From: Notospermus geniculatus
Taxonomy: Eukaryota; Nemertea; Pilidiophora; Heteronemertea; Lineidae
Length of the DNA stretch: 64,000 nucleotides
Assembly: GCA_002633025.1 (NCBI GenBank)
Contig: NMRB01001603.1
Span: forward strand, 91,511 to 155,510
Direction: 5' to 3'
Part shown: positions 46,498 to 56,499 of the stretch, in pieces
Position numbering within the stretch: the first letter of the stretch is position 1
Layout: every line of letters begins with the position of its first letter
Position numbers and translations under genes: made by a program
The notes under the pieces: generated by a model
Told to the model about the DNA's origin: nothing
Database searches by the model: none
Seen by the model: the letters and a program-made list of their open reading frames with translations, nothing else

Positions 46498-46849
46498 TCT
46501 TAGTCTAAGTCGTAATCGCGTGATGATCACCCTTTTTGAATATGGACCTAAAAATTTTACCGTACTTGAATGAAAAGTTCACAAAACCCACGTGGGACAT
46601 CACTGGTGTTTTCGATGTACACAAGACACCATGGGCGTCGGCCTTGCCATTATTGATGTGACGCTGTGCCTTGACTGGGTTTGGCCTGACATGTTGTTCC
46701 CAATCAAATGCATCGACCTATGAGTCATAAGAAATTCCTAACATTCCAAATTTTGATTCCTCACATTATCACTTTGCTGGTAGGCCTAATGTTTTCTCAC
46801 ACATCCAATAACATGCATGTTGAAAATCAGACAACTCGGTCTTCAGATA

Positions 46850-47255
46850 ATAGAGAGGTTGGGCAGCTTTCCGACTCCGACTTCGACTACCAGAATGAAT
46901 TGCAGTCCGCTATGGACATCCTTAATAAAAATGATTTGATAGAAGTTTTCAAATCGTCGAACACCATAAACTGAAGGCAGAAAAATTTGGCCTTATAAAT
47001 CGGAAGTGCGGATAAATAATGAATATTGAAGTCGTAATCCTAGTCGTTACGACTTAAATGAAACACGACTATAATATTTGCATTTTAGTTGCACTTCCGG
47101 TTACGTGTCAAAATTATTCTGCCGCAAAGTTACGGCATTTTACGGTTTGCAAACGTCTATCAAATCATTTTTATCATGGATGTCCATAGCGGACTGCAAT
47201 TCATTCTGGTAGTTGAAGCCGGAGTCGGAAAGCTGCCCAACCTCTCTAATGACTG
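46850..47255. repeat. Inverted repeat with coding-like arms
   Basis: About 105 to 115 bp are repeated in opposite orientation at 46852-46957 and roughly 47147-47254. Both arms stay open in the same reading sense and translate to similar peptides (YQNELQSAMDI in each). No protein family was recognised; most differences change the amino acid. Confidence 0.6.
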
Positions 47256-47414
47256 TGAAAGCAGCATCCAAGAATTGAAGAGGCATGCAAAGATTTTGAG
47301 GTGTGTTGTTGCTGCATTGATGCATGAATAAATATTTCAGAGAATTCTCATCAAATGTCAAAATACTCAGCAGATAAGATGAAACCCATGGAAAGTTAAC
47401 AAATGTGCATTACT

Positions 47415-47688
47415 CATGGGCGTCCCGGGGGGTCAGGGGGTGCGAATGACCTCCGTTTGGCACATAAAGGGCCCTCACATTCAACGGAGCTTAACGCGTT
47501 GAGGAGGACAGGAAGGAACAAACCACAGAAAATGCCCCAGAACGTGTCTCAGAGCAGCTAGATTTTCAAATTTTCCTGGGGAGGCCCCCAGACCCCCGGT
47601 TGGGGCGAGGGCCTCCCGCGAGCTGGCAGGGCTACGTCCCGCCTTGAGAAATCCGACCCCCTCCAGAAAACCTATAGGGACGCCCATG
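47415..47688. mobile_element. CATGGGCGTCCC element with 5-bp target duplication
   Basis: CATGGGCGTCCC and GGGACGCCCATG are perfect inverted ends flanked by TTACT on both sides (47410-47414, 47689-47693). The core TAGATTTTCAAATTTTCCTG relates it to the 44526 element. Confidence 0.8.
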
Positions 47689-48282
47689 TTACTTGGTCCA
47701 TTCAGAATACAGTGTTGGTCAATCCTGCCTACTACCCTACCTGATACAACAAGTCAGATATCACCTCTTAGGCATTCAATTTTTGAAAATATGTAGAAAT
47801 TGTGCCAAAACTTGCTATAGAACATGATTTGATATCAGGCTGAGCGCCATTTCCAAACGGTGGGAGCTAAAATGTGGAAGCCCATTTTGGTTCCCGAAGC
47901 CGCCACTAGGGCAAAATGGCTTTGGTAATTGCTGCCATCTTTGCGGCATAAAAGTTGTCACGGATCTATTTATAGATCATCATGGTGACATCACAGGTTA
48001 TTTTTAGAATGGGGATGCCCGTAGCCATGTGGATGCTAATGTCATCGAACATGGCGTATCGGGCGGAGTGACAACACCCAGGAAGTTTCTTGATGAGAAT
48101 ATTTGTGCGTGTTGCAGATCTATAACAAAAGCCCAAGATCATCGTCGTTTTATGAGACGGGGTAAAATGAAATTTTAGGGGAAAATTGAATCCTAAAATT
48201 ACGTCAGCAACAAAATGGCAGCCAGTACCAAAGCCTTCTATCCCTAGCGGCGGCTTCGGGAATGAAAATAGTGCCAAAGGCA

Positions 48283-49112
48283 CTGTGCCCGCTTGGCTTT
48301 TTTAGCACAGTGGTGGAAAGCATAAGCCATATCAGAATCCCATACAAGCCATCTTTGACAATATCTGTGATCAAAGCGTACATAGCAGATTTTGCGAGTT
48401 TGGTTTTGGCCTCCTGGCGGCAAAGTCAAGAATTAGATTTCACCAATATTTCGTCAGGAAGTCACTACAACCTAGAGGTAAATACATACAAAGGTTCAAT
48501 ACAATAGCTCAAACGATTATCAAAATATAGCCCTTTTAAGTTTTTCACAAAACGCCCCCTATCTACCAAAATAGGAATCGCATCGCACCCAAAATCGAAC
48601 TTGACCTAGATTTTTTGGTCATACACACCTTTATGCAATATGAAAATGATCCTTCAAAAACTGAAGGCACTATCCATCTGACAAGGAAAAATTTGATATT
48701 TTCGTTTTGGCCCCCTAGTGGCAAAGTGGAGAATCAGATTGCACCGAAACTCCGTGTGCAAGTCACCACAAGGTAGAGGTACATGCATACAAAGTTTCAT
48801 CGTGATAGCTCGAGCCATTCGCAAAATACAGGTCTTTGAATTTTTTCACAAAACGCCCCCTACTGGCCAAAGTAGGAATCGTATCGCACCCAAAATCGAA
48901 CTTGACCTAGATTTTGTGGTCATACACACCCATATGCAATATGAAAATGATCCATCAAAAACTGAAGGCGCTATCCATCTGACAAGGGAAAAGTTTACGG
49001 ACGCACGCACGCACGCACGCACGCACGCACTAACGCACGCACGACAGACCACCACTAAAGGCGCCAAGCACAGCATAAGCCCTTTTGGCCTATGGGCCAA
49101 GCGGGCTAAAAA
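48283..49112. repeat. Composite repeat with two ~295-bp tandem units and ACGC microsatellite
   Basis: Units at about 48405-48700 and 48701-48995 share GGCAAAGT, CACAAAACGCCCCCTA, AAAATCGAACTTGACCTAGA and CTATCCATCTGACAAG. An ACGC microsatellite follows at 49001-49043. The outer words GTGCCCGCTTGGCTTTTTTA and GGGCCAAGCGGGCTAAAAA suggest inverted ends of one element. Confidence 0.65.
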
Positions 49113-49317
49113 TGGCGGAAACCGACATGAATGGCAATTTTTATGCCTTATCCACTGTTGACCTGAAGTCAATGCAAATGCTTAAGAGTTAATTCAACCA
49201 AACAGCACACATCCCTGACCCACATTTTAGACTGGTAGGAGAGACCAATCTTGTCCCAGAACCTGGAAAAAATTAGGACATGAACGATTTTTTGTCATTT
49301 TATGCACATGACTGTGA

Positions 49318-49862
49318 GAAACCACATACTGAAAATCCCCATAAATCCCTTTTGGGGAAAATGTTTTAAGGTTTGAATATTTGGAACTGACTTTATCATT
49401 GGGCCCAAGAAGAGCTTTGTACAGGAGAATGGAAACCGATGTACAACTAACTTATGAACGGTTGGATTTACACCCCATAAATGTATTACTGATAGATAGA
49501 AACATGGCACCTTAGAAGCAGACAAGCATGTTTTTAATCGTTTTATGTAATAAAAAATGGCGTTTTTTCTGTAAATTTCACAAAATGGGTCAAAAATGCA
49601 TAAAAACGCAGTTTCCAATTTTGTAACGAGTAAAAACTACAAAAAACATCCTTTTTCGATTAAGAGGCACCATGTTTCTATCTGTTTGTAATACATTTAA
49701 TGGGTGTAAATCTAATCGTTCAAATGTTAGTTGTACATACAGTCTCATTTTCCTGTACAAAGTTCATTTCTTGGGTCCAATGATAATGTCAGTTCCAAAA
49801 ATTCAAACCATAATAAAACATTTTCCCCAAAAGGGATTTATGGGGATTTTTACTATGTGATT
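49318..49862. mobile_element. Foldback repeat with ~195-bp arms
   Basis: Arms at about 49318-49516 and 49668-49862 are inverted partners. They share AAAATCCCCATAAATCCC, TTCATTATGG-like and CATGGTGCC words with about 15 percent mismatch and a spacer of about 150 bp. Confidence 0.75.
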
Positions 49863-49946
49863 GAGGAGTCTTCAACAGACATAGTAACGCATGTTTTGTT
49901 TATGTTTTAATTTTTTCCGGGTTTAACCTTTCTATCAGTCTATTTG

Positions 49947-52900
49947 TCACGACGTTGCTACATCACTGTCTTCATCGTCACAGCACTTGCTCCATTTACA
50001 CTTACAGCAGAGGATGCATGGTGCTGCTAACAGAAGGAATGGAGAGGCAACCAGCAGAAGGACACCGAAACCAGCAAATATTCCAACCACCTGAAAAAAC
50101 AAATACCGGTACGCAATCAGAATTTCCGCAAAGTACTGATTATGATCCAAATCTTTATTAAGTTTACTCTGTATTCAGGTGCAGTTTCTTCGAGTACAAG
50201 ATCCCCATTACCTCAGGGTCAACTTATAGGCTACGGTACCCAATCCAATGTAAAGGGCCTGTCACACTGAAGTAGTTCTCAAAACGTCCTGCCCCGTCCT
50301 AAAAAAATTGTAAAACGGGCTAGAACATCTTGGCAAAATAATGCATCGATGTTCTGGAGCACCCTTCCTGTCCATGAAGTTCGTAAAAAGACTGTAAAAA
50401 GTTGCCACTACGTCCACTCCGTTCGCAGATAGTTTGAGCCCGTTCGGCAAAATTTTCAAGAACGTACTGAGAACTAGCTCGGTGTGATTGGGGCATAATG
50501 AAACCCACAGATTCTATAAATGACTTTTGGTAATCCACTCTGATGTTCAGAATCAATAAATTTTCATTGTTAAATGGGGACACCTAGTAACCAGTGGTGA
50601 TTTCTCAAGAGAATAGATGAATTAACACAATCTAACCTGTGTCCTGTGCCATATCACAGATGCTCGGGAGTGTCCTAACTTGTTTTTACATGGTCCTTTG
50701 TCGTAATGTCGCAGCAGAAAATCATCCTAAAAATGAATTTTATGATATCAGCCAATAACCTCGCCATGCAAGCTCGTGTTTTTAAATGCAGTGGTAGAAA
50801 ATGGGTAACCTAGGCCGACTTACGTCAAGAGAGGCAAGGCAGTACCAGCAGAAGACATGTTTACATCGTTTACACATCATTTGGGCACATCCGTCAGTTC
50901 TCTCTATTGGAACATGACACAATGGACAGCGTTTGATTTCAGAGTCTTCATTTGTGTTGAATGGAATGCCACTGCAAAAGAAATACAACTTATAACTTTG
51001 GCTGAAGGAGCCCGGTGGTGTAGTGGTTCGGGCCTCCGACTAACGGTCGGAGGGTCCCGGGTTCGAATCCCACTGGGCGTGAGACTTTGGGCAACTCTCT
51101 TTGCCTCACTGGTCTCTCCACCCAGGTGTATAAATGGGTACCGGTCGGAAATGCTCGATTGTAGCGCTGAATGAGCAGCTCATCTGAGTTCTACAGAAAG
51201 GTTTCAGGACAGACTGGGGTTAAAGTGTAAAGTCGGATGAGAACCTCTACCGTAGTTGATATCAGACTATAAACCCAAACTTTAACTTTTTTTTTTACTA
51301 AACAGTGGCTTGAGCAAATTCAGATTTCAGTTTTGATAAACCGATCGTCCAGATTTCAAGTAAAAACAAGTAAAATGGAAAAAACCATTTCCTTGCAATA
51401 AAGCTAAATATGAGATATTACCTATGTTCATCTTGTGCAGCACCACTGTGGATGTTTTCATCACAGGATTTTCCAGCATGCCACTTGGACTTGCAAATTG
51501 AGCAGAACTGAAGACCACACTGTAAGAAGATAAACTTGCAAGTTAGTGTAAAATACAGTTAAACAAGTGGAGTTGGTTCGCTTCTTTCCATCGTTGGGTT
51601 CGGTGGCCACCTGAACCAGGGGGGTGTAAAACTATCTACGAAGTGCTGTGGTAATTTTGGCCCTGAAGGGTCTTACCGGCGAGAAAGCCTGGTTCTTACA
51701 ACCACCTTCCCTTGTATGACAAAGAGATGAAAAATGTGACCCGTGAGAGCAAAATGAGTCGGAATGCGCACAGAAGAAGACCCAAGGTGAACCAACGGTT
51801 TGTTGATTTCAGCATTGTCTGCCCATTGTGAAATTTGACTTTGTCCGTTTCTGTAATTGTTCTCTGGTGTCATCTTGGGTCTTCTTTCCGGCGCATTCCG
51901 ACNTCACTGGGTCTGCTTTGATAGCAGATCATCTGACAAGGGTGTGATAAATTAAATTGCAATAGCTGATCCTAAGATCAAGTTCAGCTCCTAAATGAGA
52001 ATTGCGCAATCAAGTTCATGTTAACCCAATAGAGCCGCCTATTTTTTTGCACTTTCCATCTGTAGCTCACACCACCCTGAACCGCTACGAAAAAGACGTA
52101 TAATGAGTCAAGGCGGTTTATGGCAGTATTGGCGTCTGGCGACATGGTGGTTTGTGGCGCTGTCGGCTGTAATTAATGATTTTGATTTCTACATTAGAGG
52201 TGATGGGATTTTTTGTCAAAAAGTGGGTGTGGCCTTCTAGGTAGCTCGTGGCAAGGCGGTTTAGGGCGGCATGGGCTCTATTTAGTTCACTCATATAAAG
52301 ATGAATATGGTTTACTGTACCTCGGCTCCCTCTAATTGACCCTGCTTCTTGCAATGAGCATCTGGACAGGTGATGGACATTACATTTCCCTCGCTGATTA
52401 GGATGGTCAGATACTGAGTCATACACTTAAAGAGAGAGAAGGAGAATTTTTAATATCCAACGTTCAAACACTTCATTGGCCGTCAATTTCACCTACCAAA
52501 ATTTTCCCCGAATTCAGAACAAAATTTTGAAAAGTTCTTCTGGGCAGCAGAATATCTTGTTCTTGAATCGATCATAGTAAAGTATGATTCATCCTAACGT
52601 CAACATGGGCAAAGTGCCAGGCCTGTGCAACAGACACCATAAAGTGAACACAATGATTAATAAACCACAAACCACAGTACATGTATTTACCAGCTGACTG
52701 AGCACAGCCTTGGACTTGCTATAGGCTCATGGAAAGTAACCAAGTTACCCTAACATTATTAAGTTACTGCGACATGGATTATAAAAATATAACCACTGAC
52801 CTGTGCACATTTCAAAGCTTGGCACTTCACCCATGTTGAAGTTAGGGCGAATCCTACTTTAAACATGAGTGTTGAGTGTTCTTACTTTACTGTGATTGTG

Positions 52901-55900
52901 AATAAAAACTTACTGATCTACAGTAAAGGCACCGGCAATCTATCAACTCATACATGTCAGCCAAAGAGCACTCAGCCAAACATAGGCGACAGGTGATGAG
53001 AGGATCAATGGCCAGGTCGACGCTGTTCTTACTAGCTGAATAAACTGCCATATTGCAATCCTGAAAAACGGAACAGAATAAGAAAAACACAAAATTAGGT
53101 TGAGGTTGTACAAAATCAAGTTGTGTGTAACTTGGCCTCCCTCATCCTGCATTTGTCCTGTTCTGTCGTTCCCTGTTATAGAGCGCCGGGACGACAACAT
53201 CACCACGGCATATGTTTGAATGCAAAATGACAACACTCCTTTTTCTAATGCCCCGCTTTCACTTGCACTACGAATATCCCGAATCGTCTCGAATCGGAAA
53301 TTTGTCCGGTTCGTAGATAATTCTCAAACTTTTCTTGCAGTTCTTAAATGATTTATAGTTGATTCCTAAACATTCGTACAGTTCGTGTGAGTTCGTCGAG
53401 CCGCCAGGAAAGTTTTTGTTTGTCAAAAACTTTCGTGGGAGGGTTCACGAAGTTCAAATCTGTACATGAACACTTCGTAACCCTTTATCGTCCGTAACAG
53501 TTTTGTAATAGATTCTTTTGCATTCTGGGCTATTCTTGGCTATTCGTGGACCCATGCCGAAAACATCCCGAATGTATACACGAATCAAGTACGAATCGGC
53601 CACGAATATTCGTGAATCGTACCTTATTCATTGGCCTACAATTCTTACTTGATTCTTTGAATTCGTACTTGTTTCTTAACCCATTCTTGACATTCGGCAT
53701 ATTTTTCAACCCGATTAGCCACGAATTTTGACAATTTCAGATTTGGGACATTCATAGCGTAAGTGAAAGTGGGGCATAACAATTTTACAATTTGCTGTGC
53801 CAGCAGTATCCCTTTACAGCATCTGACTACCAGGATTTCATTCTAAGGGAGGGTTTCAACATTCTGATTGCTTACCCATTTTGATGTGCACCACAATTTC
53901 ATAAATAAACACTTACCTCTTTGATATTTCAGCCTGCAGTATTTTTCATAAACGGGTGGGTCTATAAGTCTCTGAATCTGATATGAAAAGATAGCATGAT
54001 TACCCTCACTGGGTCTGCTTTGATAGCAGATCATCTGACAAGGGTGTGATAAATTAAATTGCAATAGCTGATCCTAAGATCAAGTTCAGCTCCTAAATGA
54101 GAATTGCGCAATCAAGTTCATGTTAACCCAATAGAGCCGCCTATTTTTTTGCACTTTCCATCTGTAGCTCACACCACCCTGAACCGCTACGAAAAAGACG
54201 TATAATGAGTCAAGGCGGTTTATGGCAGTATTGGCGTCTGGCGACATGGTGGTTTGTGGCGCTGTCGGCTGTAATTAATGATTTTGATTTCTACATTAGA
54301 GGTGATGGGATTTTTTGTCAAAAAGTGGGTGTGGCCTTCTAGGTAGCTCGTGGCAAGGCGGTTTAGGGCGGCATGGGCTCTATTTAGTTCACTCATATAA
54401 AGATGAATATGGTTTACTGTACCTCGGCTCCCTCTAATTGACCCTGCTTCTTGCAATGAGCATCTGGACAGGTGATGGACATTACATTTCCCTCGCTGAT
54501 TAGGATGGTCAGATACTGAGTCATACACTTAAAGAGAGAGAAGGAGAATTTTTAATATCCAACGTTCAAACACTTCATTGGCCGTCAATTTCACCTACCA
54601 AAATTTTCCCCGAATTCAGAACAAAATTTTGAAAAGTTCTTCTGGNNNNNNNNNNNNNNNNNNNNNNNNNNNNNNNNNNNNNNNNNNNNNNNNNNNNNNN
54701 NNNNNNNNNNNNNNNNNNNNNNNNNNNNNNNNNNNNNNNNNNNNNNNNNNNNNNNNNNNNNNNNNNNNNNNNNNNNNNNNNNNNNNNNNNNNNNNNNNNN
54801 NNNNNNNNNNNNNNNNNNNNNNNNNNNNNNNNNNNNNNNNNNNNNNNNNNNNNNNNNNNNNNNNNNNNNNNNNNNNNNNNNNNNNNNNNNNNNNNNNNNN
54901 NNNNNNNNNNNNNNNNNNNNNNNNNNNNNNNNNNNNNNNNNNNNNNNNNNNNNNNNNNNNNNNNNNNNNNNNNNNNNNNNNNNNNNNNNNNNNNNNNNNN
55001 NNNNNNNNNNNNNNNNNNNNNNNNNNNNNNNNNNNNNNNNNNNNNNNNNNNNNNNNNNNNNNNNNNNNNNNNNNNNNNNNNNNNNNNNNNNNNNNNNNNN
55101 NNNNNNNNNNNNNNNNNNNNNNNNNNNNNNNNNNNNNCCACAATTTCATAAATAAACACTTACCTCTTTGATATTTCAGCCTGCAGTATTTTTCATAAAC
55201 GGGTGGGTCTATAAGTCTCTGAATCTGATGAAAAGATAGCATGATTACCCTCACTGGGTCTGCTTTGATAGCAGATCATCTGACAAGGGTGTGATAAATT
55301 AAATTGCAATAGCTGATCCTAAGATCAAGTTCAGCTCCTAAATGAGAATTGCGCAATCAAGTTCATGTTAACCCAATAGAGCCGCCTATTTTTTTGCACT
55401 TTCCATCTGTAGCTCACACCACCCTGAACCGCTACGAAAAAGACGTATAATGAGTCAAGGCGGTTTATGGCAGTATTGGCGTCTGGCGACATGGTGGTTT
55501 GTGGCGCTGTCGGCTGTAATTAATGATTTTGATTTCTACATTAGAGGTGATGGGATTTTTTGTCAAAAAGTGGGTGTGGCCTTCTAGGTAGCTCGTGGCA
55601 AGGCGGTTTAGGGCGGCATGGGCTCTATTTAGTTCACTCATATAAAGATGAATATGGTTTACTGTACCTCGGCTCCCTCTAATTGACCCTGCTTCTTGCA
55701 ATGAGCATCTGGACAGGTGATGGACATTACATTTCCCTCGCTGATTAGGATGGTCAGATACTGAGTCATACACTTAAAGAGAGAGAAGGAGAATTTTTAA
55801 TATCCAACGTTCAAACACTTTATTGGCCGTCAATTTCACCCACCAAAATTTTCCCCGAATTCAGAACAAAATTTTGAAAAGTTCTTCTGGCCAGCAGAAT

Positions 55901-56490
55901 ATCTTGTTCTTGAATCAATCATAGTAAAGTATGATTCACCCTAACTTCAACATGGGCAAAGTGCCAATGTGCAACAGACACATTGGCTGATATTTATAAA
56001 AGTTAGCAAATGCTTTTACTTCAAGTTTTGTAGTACATTTAGATCGGACATTGCTGTGCAAATCTTAAGTAAAAGCATTTGCTAACTTTTATGAATACCA
56101 GCCAATAAAGTGAACACAATGATTAAACCACAAACCACAGTATTTACCAGTTGACTGAGCACAACCTTGGATTTGCTATAGGCTCATGGAAAGTAACCAA
56201 GTTACCCTAACGTTATTAAGTTACTGCGACATGGATTATTTACCACTGACCTGTGCACATTTCAAAGCTTGGCACTTTGCCCATGTTGAAGTTCGGGTGA
56301 ATCACACTAAACGAGTGTCCTTACTTCACTGTGATTGTGAATAAAAACTTACTGATCTACAGTAAAGGCACCGGCAATCTATCAACTCATACATGTCAGC
56401 CAAAGAGCACTCAGCCAAACATAGGCGGCAGGTGATGAGAGGATCAATGGCCAGGTCGACGCTGTTCTTACTAGCTGAATAAACCGCCAT
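49947..56490 (-). CDS. rnf144: RNF144-type RBR E3 ubiquitin ligase (assembly-scrambled, one exon missing)
   Basis: RNF144 proteins are RING-between-RING ligases that pass ubiquitin through a RING2 cysteine and are anchored by a C-terminal membrane segment. Exons, minus strand: exon 1 56490-56353 (RING1 cysteines 21, 24, 39, 41, 44), exon 2 55772-55668 ([11 protein letters not shown]), exon 3 55224-55164 ([11 protein letters not shown]), then 51519-51422 ([22 protein letters not shown]), 50971-50824 (CPLC, then [14 protein letters not shown] with the probable catalytic Cys, FCWYC), 50726-50637 ([19 protein letters not shown]), 50090-49947 ([14 protein letters not shown], then CCKCK and stop). 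Exon 3 ends in phase 1 but the next exon starts in phase 0. The segment with the first IBR cysteines is absent, so an exon of length 2 mod 3 was lost, probably at the N at 51903. Closest to RNF144A. Confidence 0.9.
50257..50499. mobile_element. Inverted-end element in the last RNF144 intron
   Basis: GCCTGTCACACTGAAGTAGT with TCTCA at the left pairs with TGAGAACTAGCTCGGTGTGA at the right. The interior repeats CCCGTTC-like and AAAATTTT words. The ends resemble other GGGCCTGTCACACT-type MITEs. Confidence 0.65.
51010..51297 (+). mobile_element. tRNA-derived SINE in an RNF144 intron
   Basis: The head folds like a tRNA: ends GCCCGGT and ACTGGGC pair, an arm TCCGA-CTAACGG-TCGGA places AAC in the anticodon position, and GGTTCGAATCC is a good B box. 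The T stem is poor, and a SINE body shared with 12113-12377 follows to a T run. It is therefore a SINE, not a functional tRNA gene. Confidence 0.85.
51733..51902. mobile_element. Truncated ATGTGACCCGTG element at the N junction
   Basis: Matches 35375-35582 (ATGTGACCCGTGAGAGCAAAA, AGAAGACCCAAG, TTGGGTCTTCTTTC) but is cut by the single N at 51903 just before its right end. Confidence 0.75.
52321..52425 (-). pseudogene. rnf144: Duplicate of RNF144 exon 2 (copy 3)
   Basis: 105 nt with acceptor and GTACAG donor, encoding [13 protein letters not shown]. It is identical in translation to 55772-55668. Likely an assembly duplicate of a real exon rather than a decayed copy. Confidence 0.8.
52914..53051 (-). 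pseudogene. rnf144: Duplicate of RNF144 coding exon 1
   Basis: 138 coding nt, the same protein as 56490-56353. The two differences seen (GCA/GCG and TGT/TGC) are synonymous. The spliced exon extends to 53060. Likely the second allele. Confidence 0.8.
53251..53789. mobile_element. Inverted-end element in RNF144 intron DNA
   Basis: ATGCCCCGCTTTCACTTGCA at the left pairs with an inverted partner GTAAGTGAAAGTGGGGCAT at the right, arms of about 36 bp. The interior is dense in ATTCGTA and CGAAT words. Confidence 0.75.
53917..53977 (-). pseudogene. rnf144: Duplicate of RNF144 exon 3
   Basis: 61 nt encoding [20 protein letters not shown] with a GTAAGT donor, the same as 55224-55164. The acceptor differs by a 2-bp indel. 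It sits on the wrong side of an exon 1 copy, showing that the contig order is artificial. Confidence 0.8.
54423..54527 (-). pseudogene. rnf144: Duplicate of RNF144 exon 2 (copy 2)
   Basis: 105 nt, identical in translation to the other two copies, adjacent to the large gap. Confidence 0.8.
54646..55137. other. Assembly gap (492 N)
   Basis: A run of 492 N inside the duplicated RNF144 region. Open frames spanning it are artefacts. Confidence 0.97.
55984..56110. mobile_element. Intact TTGGCTG-ended MITE in RNF144 intron 1
   Basis: Arms ATTGGCTGATATTTATAAAA with GCAAATGCTTTTACTT and their inverted partners surround about 45 bp. It lies in the 56-kb copy of intron 1 and is missing at the matching place in the 52.6-kb copy, where CAACAGACACC is followed directly by ATAAAGTGAACAC. 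It is therefore probably an insertion polymorphism. Confidence 0.8.
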
Positions 56491-56499
56491 ATTGCAATC

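Larger units (their letters stand above)
42336..49946. other. RRM2-RNF144 convergent intergenic region, repeat-rich
   Basis: No exon of a known protein was found. The interval holds at least seven transposon-like or foldback repeats (42374, 44526, 45212, 45525, 46388, 46850, 47415, 49318), a tandem duplication at 48405-48995 and a microsatellite at 49001-49043. Between 43054 and 44520 I see only AT-rich DNA and a few TGACGTCA words. Confidence 0.6.

Noticed and set aside
49001-49043. Candidate CRISPR-like or spacer repeat array
   Set aside because: It is a simple ACGC microsatellite in a eukaryotic genome.
51010-51081. Possible functional tRNA gene (AAC anticodon)
   Set aside because: The T stem pairs poorly and a SINE body shared with 12113-12377 follows directly, so it is a tRNA-derived retroelement head.
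54575-55254. Long open frames of about 200 codons across 54575-55254
   Set aside because: They consist almost wholly of undetermined residues from the 492-N gap.
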